DNA from: Candidatus Falkowiibacteriota bacterium
GTDB taxonomy: Bacteria; Patescibacteriota; Patescibacteriia; Patescibacteriales; GWC2-42-12
Assembly: GCA_016208065.1 (NCBI GenBank)
Contig: JACQYU010000029.1
Location: 1-8,969, forward strand
Length of the DNA: 8,969 nucleotides
Direction: 5' to 3'
The notes under the pieces are model-generated. The model had not been told where the DNA came from. It did no database searches and worked only from the letters and a program-made list of their open reading frames with translations. Both the position numbers and the translations under genes were made by a program. This document shows positions 5,186-8,969 of this stretch, in pieces. Each line of letters starts with the position of its first letter. The stretch's first letter is position 1.

Positions 5186-5380
5186 TTAACCAATAATCTC
5201 CTGCACCCGCCCGACTTCCCCGCTTTCTAAACGCACTTTTATGCCGCGCGGATGATTTAACGAGTTGGTTAAAATATCGGCCACAACGCCCTCGGTCAAT
5301 TCTCCCGTGGTTTGATGGTGCTTTTGTACAATGACCACGCGCAAGCCCGGTTTTATGTTATCACGATTTTGTCCGTTCAT
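5186..5380 (-). CDS. ywbE: YwbE family protein
   Basis: The 64-residue protein matches the YwbE family (formerly DUF2196) nearly end to end: NGQNRDNIKPGLRVVIVQK (2-20), TGELTEGVVADILTNS (25-40), HPRGIKVRLESGEVGRV (43-59). The pattern suggests a small single-domain beta-barrel, but the biochemical function is unknown. The ATG at 5380 lies 4 bases after the stop of the J-domain gene and has no strong Shine-Dalgarno, so it is probably translated by coupling to it. It belongs to the minus-strand run that ends at the terminator at 4846-4876. Confidence 0.9.
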   Translation of the reverse strand: MNGQNRDNIKPGLRVVIVQKHHQTTGELTEGVVADILTNSLNHPRGIKVRLESGEVGRVQEIIG

Positions 5381-5384
5381 AAAT

Positions 5385-5786
5385 TTAAAACTTTACATCA
5401 ATCTTAACCCCTGGCTCACGGCTATTCTTAGTTAATCTGCCCGTCTTGTTATAAACTGAAGAATCCTCAACCAAGGCTTGGTTTGTTTCTTTCGGCTTAG
5501 AGGTTAGGCCTGCCATTTTTAAGTCATTATATTTTAAATCATATTCTTGCCTGCTCTGCGCGCTGCTTAATGTTTTATATGCTTCAAGAATATCCCTAAA
5601 TTCTTCCTCTCCGCCTTTGTTTTCCGGAATATCGGGATGAGTTTCTTTAACGCGTTTTTTATAGGCTGATTTTATTTCATGATTGGAAGCATTAGGCATA
5701 ACGCCGAGAATATTATAATAATCTTTTAACCGCTTTTTCGCTTCAAGATTTGCTTCAAAATTTTCACGCTCCATATTATTAATCAT
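5385..5786 (-). CDS. J-domain (DnaJ-like) protein
   Basis: J domains stimulate the ATPase of DnaK. From the ATG at 5786 the protein has 133 residues. Residues 21-84 form the J domain: DYYNILGV, the helix II stretch EIKSAYKKRVKE, the essential HPD loop (H50, P51, D52), and FRDILEAYKTLSS followed by EYD. The remaining 50 residues are polar and show no Gly/Phe region, zinc centre or client-binding domain, so this is a short type III J protein, not DnaJ itself. The frame is open to a TTG at 5843, but that would overlap the preceding gene by 50 bases; the ATG at 5786 begins 7 bases after that gene's stop and is preferred. An ATG at 5774 is a further possibility. What it recruits to DnaK is not evident. 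Confidence 0.88.
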   Translation of the reverse strand: MINNMERENFEANLEAKKRLKDYYNILGVMPNASNHEIKSAYKKRVKETHPDIPENKGGEEEFRDILEAYKTLSSAQSRQEYDLKYNDLKMAGLTSKPKETNQALVEDSSVYNKTGRLTKNSREPGVKIDVKF

Positions 5787-5793
5787 TTGCTTT

Positions 5794-6117
5794 TCATTTA
5801 TTAAAACGCGATGGGAATAATTTTCTTTTTTTAGCCACGTCAATTAGAGCTGAATAAAAAAGCGGCTTAGCCGCAACCTCCGTTTCGTTAAAATTATTTA
5901 TCCGGCCGACTATTTCAGCGTCAGTATAAGAACTTAGCAAGGCATATTTATCCTGATAAGCCTCCCGACGCGGGTTACCGGCAGTGTTAGCGATTAGTCC
6001 GGCCACCAAATTTAATAATTGAGTTAGTTTAAAATAATTAATTTTTTCCCCATTACTTGAGTTTTCTCCCGCTTTATTTTCTTTTTTAAAATTTGAAAAA
6101 TTAATTATTTCCGCCAT
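5794..6117 (-). CDS. Conserved-looking hypothetical protein (107 residues)
   Basis: I do not recognise a named family. The protein opens with MAEIINFSNFKKE, then a polar linker (residues 14-26), then a helical part (28-107) that includes YTDAEIVGRINNF and AAKPLFYSALIDVAKKRKLFP. There is no signal peptide or membrane segment, so it is probably cytoplasmic. The opening resembles that of the plus-strand gene at 7149 (VIDLSTFKNK). It ends in TGA 7 bases before the J-domain gene, suggesting co-translation. No Shine-Dalgarno precedes the ATG. Its place directly upstream of a J protein might hint at a chaperone-related role, but that is only context. Confidence 0.7.
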   Translation of the reverse strand: MAEIINFSNFKKENKAGENSSNGEKINYFKLTQLLNLVAGLIANTAGNPRREAYQDKYALLSSYTDAEIVGRINNFNETEVAAKPLFYSALIDVAKKRKLFPSRFNK

Positions 6118-6133
6118 ATTTTTATAATTTATA

Positions 6134-6469
6134 TTAAGCTCCTAAAAAAGTAATCTCAATTTTTTTATTCTTATAATCTGATAGGCTTGAAATTAAAATT
6201 GCCGCCAAATCATTTTTTGAGTATTTTTTGAAAATGTCTTCCGGTATATTAATCTCATCAATTTCTTTCCCTGACTGGACATCAAAAATAGTTAAGCGCA
6301 GAGGATGGTTAGGGTTAATTTCAGGAGAAGATCCTAAGGCGATCAGATAGGCATCGGAAAATTCTTGACTATCAACTTTATTTTCCCGAATAAAATCTAC
6401 CAACTCGGCTTGTTGTTTTATCTCCGCGCCTTCGTATCTTTTGCCGGGCAATTCTATGGTATTTTTCAT
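6134..6469 (-). CDS. Hypothetical protein (111 residues), first gene of the J-domain run
   Basis: No named family is recognised. The sequence is soluble and acidic, with no membrane segment. It contains ELVDFIRENKVDSQEFSDA (22-40), INPNHPLRLTIFDVQSG (51-67), and a C-terminal helix LAAILISSLSDYKNK. The mix of short beta-like and helical segments suggests a compact domain. The ATG at 6469 is preceded by an AT-only stretch with no Shine-Dalgarno. It is followed after 16 bases by the 107-residue gene. I see no convincing promoter in the 77 bases between it and the flavodoxin gene, so it may be read from the flavodoxin promoter. Confidence 0.7.
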   Translation of the reverse strand: MKNTIELPGKRYEGAEIKQQAELVDFIRENKVDSQEFSDAYLIALGSSPEINPNHPLRLTIFDVQSGKEIDEINIPEDIFKKYSKNDLAAILISSLSDYKNKKIEITFLGA

Positions 6470-6546
6470 AAAATTATTTAATTTTTATTGTTCCGCCTAA
6501 ACTAAGGCGTTTTTAAATGAAATTAATAAAGCAATTTATCCATATA

Positions 6547-7017
6547 TTAAATCTTTATTATTTCCGCGCAAAATTCATCCGCTCTGTTAAAATCGCCGGC
6601 AACAGCTTCTTTAGTTTTTAAGCTTAAGATCGCCACCGGCTTTTTGCCGATTATCTCCCCCATTTCTTTAAAAGCTGTTTCATGGCCGCTGCCGCCCATA
6701 GTGCAAAAAAACGCCGCTTGCTTAAACTGGTTTTTATATTCTTCTAAATAAGTTCTAATCGGCGCGGACATATTCCATGACCAGATAGGCGTGCCGATAA
6801 TTACCAAATCAAAATCGGCCGGATTTAATTTTGGCGATTCCAGCTTGGTTAACCGCCGCTTCATACCGTCGCGGCCGGCCAGCATATAGCCTAAAACACC
6901 GGCACGGTTTACCGTATCTTTAATTTCTTCCATTTCCGCGCCGATTTTTTTAGCTATAAAATCCGCCAATTTTTTAGTTACCCCGGTTCGGGAATAATAA
7001 GCTATAAGTATTTTCAT
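6547..7017 (-). CDS. Flavodoxin family protein
   Basis: This 156-residue protein has a flavodoxin fold binding FMN. The phosphate loop is at the N-terminus, YYSRTGVTKKLA (7-18); the isoalloxazine-contact region is GTPIWSWNMSAPIRTYL (75-91), with Trp79 and Trp81 well placed to stack on the flavin; CTMGGSG (105-111) follows. The RDGMKRRLTKLE stretch (49-60) resembles the flavodoxin/NAD(P)H-quinone-reductase-like subgroup. It may act as a one-electron carrier. One tempting partner is the radical SAM enzyme NrdG, which needs a low-potential reductant and is encoded about 4.9 kb away, but this is inference. An AGGCGAG sequence precedes the ATG by about 6 bases. Confidence 0.9.
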   Translation of the reverse strand: MKILIAYYSRTGVTKKLADFIAKKIGAEMEEIKDTVNRAGVLGYMLAGRDGMKRRLTKLESPKLNPADFDLVIIGTPIWSWNMSAPIRTYLEEYKNQFKQAAFFCTMGGSGHETAFKEMGEIIGKKPVAILSLKTKEAVAGDFNRADEFCAEIIKI

Positions 7018-7045
7018 AGATTCTCGCCTAAATTATTATGTTTTA

Positions 7046-7054
7046 ATTATATCA
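7046..7054 (-). promoter_or_regulatory. Extended -10 promoter for the flavodoxin gene
   Basis: On the minus strand TGA TATAAT (7054-7046) is a consensus -10 with the TGn extension; no good -35 hexamer lies 16-18 bases upstream. It sits about 29 bases before the flavodoxin ATG, giving a short leader. Confidence 0.55.
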
Positions 7055-7074
7055 TAAATTAATAATCTGGCTAT

Positions 7075-7103
7075 TTTACAAATGCCGCTATATAGCATAT
7101 TAT
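7075..7103 (+). promoter_or_regulatory. Promoter of the 190-residue plus-strand gene
   Basis: TTTACA (7075-7080) and TATTAT (7098-7103) are separated by 17 bases, the optimal spacing. A perfect 10-bp palindrome GCTATATAGC (7087-7096) occupies the spacer and could be an operator. A start near 7110 would leave a leader of about 40 bases before the ATG at 7149. Confidence 0.6.
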
Positions 7104-7148
7104 AAAGATAACGGTGTTAAACATATTTTAACGCAAAGGAGACAAATC

Positions 7149-7721
7149 ATGAATAAGGTGATTGACTTGAGTACATTCAAAAATAAGCAACTGCCTAAAA
7201 ATACGCGAGAAAATCACGAGAAGGGGGGGGATTTAACCGAACTGCTTAAAAAGGCAACGATTTTGCGTCAAGAAATAGAAGAGTTAAAAGAAACTGTTGT
7301 AATAACTGATTTTGCCGGTTTAAGGCGTATTTTTGAAACCAGGCTATCAGCCATTATCCTAAAAACAAAAAACATTGAAGTTGACTTTTTTCTCTGCGGC
7401 AGTTATATTGCCTCCCTTTTAGCGGAAATCGGGAATAATGTTCCGGAAAGCTGGTTCGCGATAGATTATTTGTTTAAAAACGCCAAAAGCAATAATCCAA
7501 ACGATTTAAAGCGGGGAGCAAATGTTTGTTTTTTGATTTGTTCTGTCTTTCCGAAAAGAAGCCAAATCAGATGTATGAAATACAAGGATTATCAAGCTTT
7601 AGGCAGGGGTTTGTACTATAATTATTACGGCCAAACCGGAAAAGCAATCGCCTATTTCATGAGTAAACAATTTCAACCAATGGTTGAAATAACTAAGGAG
7701 TGTTTGCGTGAGTTAAAATAA
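7149..7721 (+). CDS. Hypothetical protein (190 residues), only plus-strand gene
   Basis: I do not recognise a named family. After the opening MNKVIDLSTFKNK, a charged region (residues 14-28) leads to a likely coiled-coil helix (29-50, with LRQEIEELKETV). The rest looks globular, with FFLCGSYIASLLAEIG (80-95), GANVCFLICSVFPKRSQIRC (123-142) and YQALGRGLYYNYYGQTGKAIAYF (148-170). Four cysteines lie in the middle (83, 127, 131, 142). No signal peptide or clear membrane helix is present. It is a one-gene unit with its own promoter, an AAAGGAG seven bases before the ATG, and its own terminator, all suggesting real and fairly strong expression. A run of eight G (7223-7230) encodes Gly26-Gly27 early in the protein. 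Confidence 0.8.
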   Translation: MNKVIDLSTFKNKQLPKNTRENHEKGGDLTELLKKATILRQEIEELKETVVITDFAGLRRIFETRLSAIILKTKNIEVDFFLCGSYIASLLAEIGNNVPESWFAIDYLFKNAKSNNPNDLKRGANVCFLICSVFPKRSQIRCMKYKDYQALGRGLYYNYYGQTGKAIAYFMSKQFQPMVEITKECLRELK

Positions 7722-7747
7722 ACCCATAATTTTTGTCAACAACTTAC

Positions 7748-7773
7748 ATCGGCGCGCCAAGCGCTGATTTTTT
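7748..7773 (+). terminator. Intrinsic terminator of the 190-residue gene
   Basis: ATCGGCGC (7748-7755), loop GCCAA and GCGCTGAT (7761-7768) make an 8-bp stem with one G-U pair, ended by a T-run (7769-7773). It lies 27 bases after the stop codon. A further copy of one arm, CTTGGCGC (7792-7799), could pair with GCGCCAAG (7754-7761) as an alternative, longer fold. Confidence 0.85.
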
Positions 7774-7809
7774 ATACAAAAACACTTCTTTCTTGGCGCT
7801 TAATACAAA

Positions 7810-8613
7810 TTAAATTTCTATTATATCTTCTTTGCAATAATCGCCAAGCGAGCGGCAAATCCGATCTATTATTTTTTCTTTATCCGCGCCGCGCATAATT
7901 TCCGGCTTCATTTTTTTACTAATTATCGGTGTTAAAACAATTTTTATCTTTTCCGCGCTAATTAGGCCGGAAAGGATCAGCCCTTCCTGGGTCTCGATGG
8001 AAAACATCTGGTCAAAAATAAAATTTCCCAAAGAGTAAAAAACCAGTTTACCATTAATAACTTGCGCGTCCTGTATAACGTGCGGGTGGGAGCCGATAAT
8101 TAAATCAGCGCCGGCCGCTATCAAGTTTTTGGCCAAATTTTCCTGATTAGTATTATGAAATATTTCATATTCATTACCCCAATGAGGCAGTACTATGACA
8201 AAATTATTTTGGCTTTTTTCTTGTTTAATTATTTCCTCCACTCCTCGGCTACCGGAAAAAAAATTAACAGGAACAAGCGCGACCGCTATATTCCCCTGCT
8301 TATAGCGCCTTATAGCCTCAATATCAACTTTATTAGGGTCTCCGCTAAAGTCAATCCGCGCCGCTTCTAAAATTTCTTTGGTCTTGCTTAAACCGGCCGC
8401 GCCCTGATTAGCCGTGTGGTTATTAGCCAGCCCAACCGCAGTAATTTTTAAATATTTTAAGGCTTCAACGGCTTGGCGCGAAAAATTAAAAACCAAGCTT
8501 TGATCTTTGGGGTTCTGCGCAACCTTCTGATCGCTAATCGGGCCTTCTAAATTAAGCCAGGAAATATCCGTACCCCATAAAGTCCGATCGCCTAAATTAG
8601 AAAACAAATCCAT
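7810..8613 (-). CDS. CapA-type metallophosphatase-like domain, N-terminally truncated (remnant of a Memo-CapA fusion)
   Basis: The open frame holds most of a CapA (poly-gamma-glutamate capsule, PGA_cap) domain. Counting from the TTG at 8634, the motifs are NLEGPIS (28-34), GLANNHTANQG (68-78), LPHWGNEYE (149-157), GADLIIGSHPHVIQDAQ (175-191) and FYSLGNFIFDQ (199-209), then a plausible natural C-terminus. Missing is the opening strand with the GDxMLxR metal-binding motif and about 40 residues that normally precede NLEGP. Directly upstream lies a broken Memo-type fragment in another frame. No Shine-Dalgarno precedes the first ATG (8613). The frame is open back to a TTG at 8634. Without the first metal ligands the product is probably inactive, and I regard it as part of a decayed gene even though this piece is free of stops. 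Confidence 0.8.
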   Translation of the reverse strand: MDLFSNLGDRTLWGTDISWLNLEGPISDQKVAQNPKDQSLVFNFSRQAVEALKYLKITAVGLANNHTANQGAAGLSKTKEILEAARIDFSGDPNKVDIEAIRRYKQGNIAVALVPVNFFSGSRGVEEIIKQEKSQNNFVIVLPHWGNEYEIFHNTNQENLAKNLIAAGADLIIGSHPHVIQDAQVINGKLVFYSLGNFIFDQMFSIETQEGLILSGLISAEKIKIVLTPIISKKMKPEIMRGADKEKIIDRICRSLGDYCKEDIIEI

Positions 8614-8617
8614 GAAA

Positions 8618-8969
8618 TTATTTGGACATATCAACCGAGGCGATTAAGCCGCAATCCGAACAGCTTAATTTTAAAGCTTCAAATAATTTTTGAATTTCAT
8701 CAGGCTTGGCCGGCTCTTTAATAATTAACGGCACAAGCGATGAATTGGGAAAAAATTCTTTTATCTCGCCCAATAAATTTTTGATGCCATGTTCATTATT
8801 AAAAGCGGCCGGTTCAATTTTAACCAGCCCGCTGTTTTTTAAATTGTTAATTACGGCGATGTCGGCGGTAATTTTTTTAGAGCCATTGGCGACCAGTCAA
8901 TACTGGTCGCTGGGAATTATCTTGCTTAAACCGGACTTAAAATGATTAACCGGAACTAAAATAATCGTC
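8618..8969 (-). pseudogene. Memo-type (AmmeMemoRadiSam system protein B-like) fragment, decayed
   Basis: From position 8968 the minus strand reads TIILVPVNHFKSGLSKIIPSDQY, then TGA (8899-8897), then LVANG... through EPAAFNNEHGI, FPNSSLVPLIIKEP and GLIASVDMS, stopping at TAA (8620-8618). The blocks match the Memo family: an SPNHF-like block, EHGI, PLI, and SxDxSH. Lesions are the in-frame TGA, the loss of everything after VDMS (the family continues with HY and about 100 more residues), and a frame change into the CapA domain at about 8614-8624. RF2 is encoded at the other end of the window, so TGA should be a true stop. The upstream end lies outside the window. The Memo-then-CapA order fits a single fusion gene that lost its middle by deletion. 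Confidence 0.8.
8889..8910. repeat. Perfect 9-bp hairpin covering the in-frame TGA
   Basis: GCGACCAGT (8889-8897) and ACTGGTCGC (8902-8910) are perfect reverse complements with the 4-base loop CAAT. The hairpin spans the premature TGA of the Memo fragment. There is no T-run, so it is not a terminator. It could be the scar of a hairpin-templated mutation. Confidence 0.6.

Noticed and set aside
5787..5843. Longer J-domain protein from the TTG at 5843
   Set aside because: It would overlap the previous gene by 50 bases with a rare start codon and adds no conserved sequence.
6494..6509. Small hairpin CGCCT/AGGCG between the flavodoxin gene and the 111-residue gene, considered as a terminator
   Set aside because: Only 5 bp, and the T-run lies on the plus-strand side where no gene needs termination; on the minus strand no T-run follows directly.
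8155..8370. Plus-strand open frame of 71 codons
   Set aside because: Antisense to the CapA HWGNEYE region; no support.
8706..8945. Plus-strand open frame of 79 codons
   Set aside because: Antisense to the Memo-type fragment, whose conserved blocks are clear on the minus strand.

Overview
This AT-rich window looks like part of a small, compact bacterial genome, most likely Patescibacteria (CPR, Parcubacteria-like). That placement is inferred from short, tightly packed genes, a class III ribonucleotide reductase cluster, several small unnamed proteins, and the remnant of a Memo-CapA fusion gene of a kind I remember from that group. No rRNA or tRNA is present to confirm it. TGA is a stop codon here: the left edge holds the 5' end of prfB (release factor 2), including the classic in-frame TGA with a +1 frameshift signal.

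Layout. Everything is on the minus strand except one gene at 7149-7721. In minus-strand order, positions 8969-7810 hold a decayed Memo-CapA fusion: a Memo-type fragment with an in-frame TGA, then a deletion junction, then a CapA domain lacking its N-terminus. Next is the plus-strand 190-residue gene of unknown function, with its own promoter, strong ribosome binding site and terminator. It diverges from a flavodoxin-family gene (6547-7017). Positions 6469-4897 hold five small genes: two unknowns, a J-domain protein, YwbE and a GIY-YIG protein. They end at a clear intrinsic terminator (4846-4876).

The core is a deoxyribonucleotide-synthesis cluster: nrdR (4091-4564), nrdD (4037-1958), a separate 46-codon glycyl-radical-domain gene (1903-1763) and nrdG (1673-939). 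A strong promoter precedes nrdR, and its 16-bp spacer is itself a good match to an NrdR box, so the cluster is probably autoregulated. The logic is standard: NrdR senses nucleotides and represses the promoter, NrdD reduces ribonucleotides, and the radical SAM enzyme NrdG installs the glycyl radical. The unusual points are that NrdD has no glycyl-radical domain of its own, because the domain is a separate small gene, and that nrdD is interrupted by a frame change.

Downstream of nrdG follow an imperfect inverted repeat, a single-pass membrane protein (463-813), a one-domain O6-alkylguanine methyltransferase (146-457) and the start of prfB (103-1).
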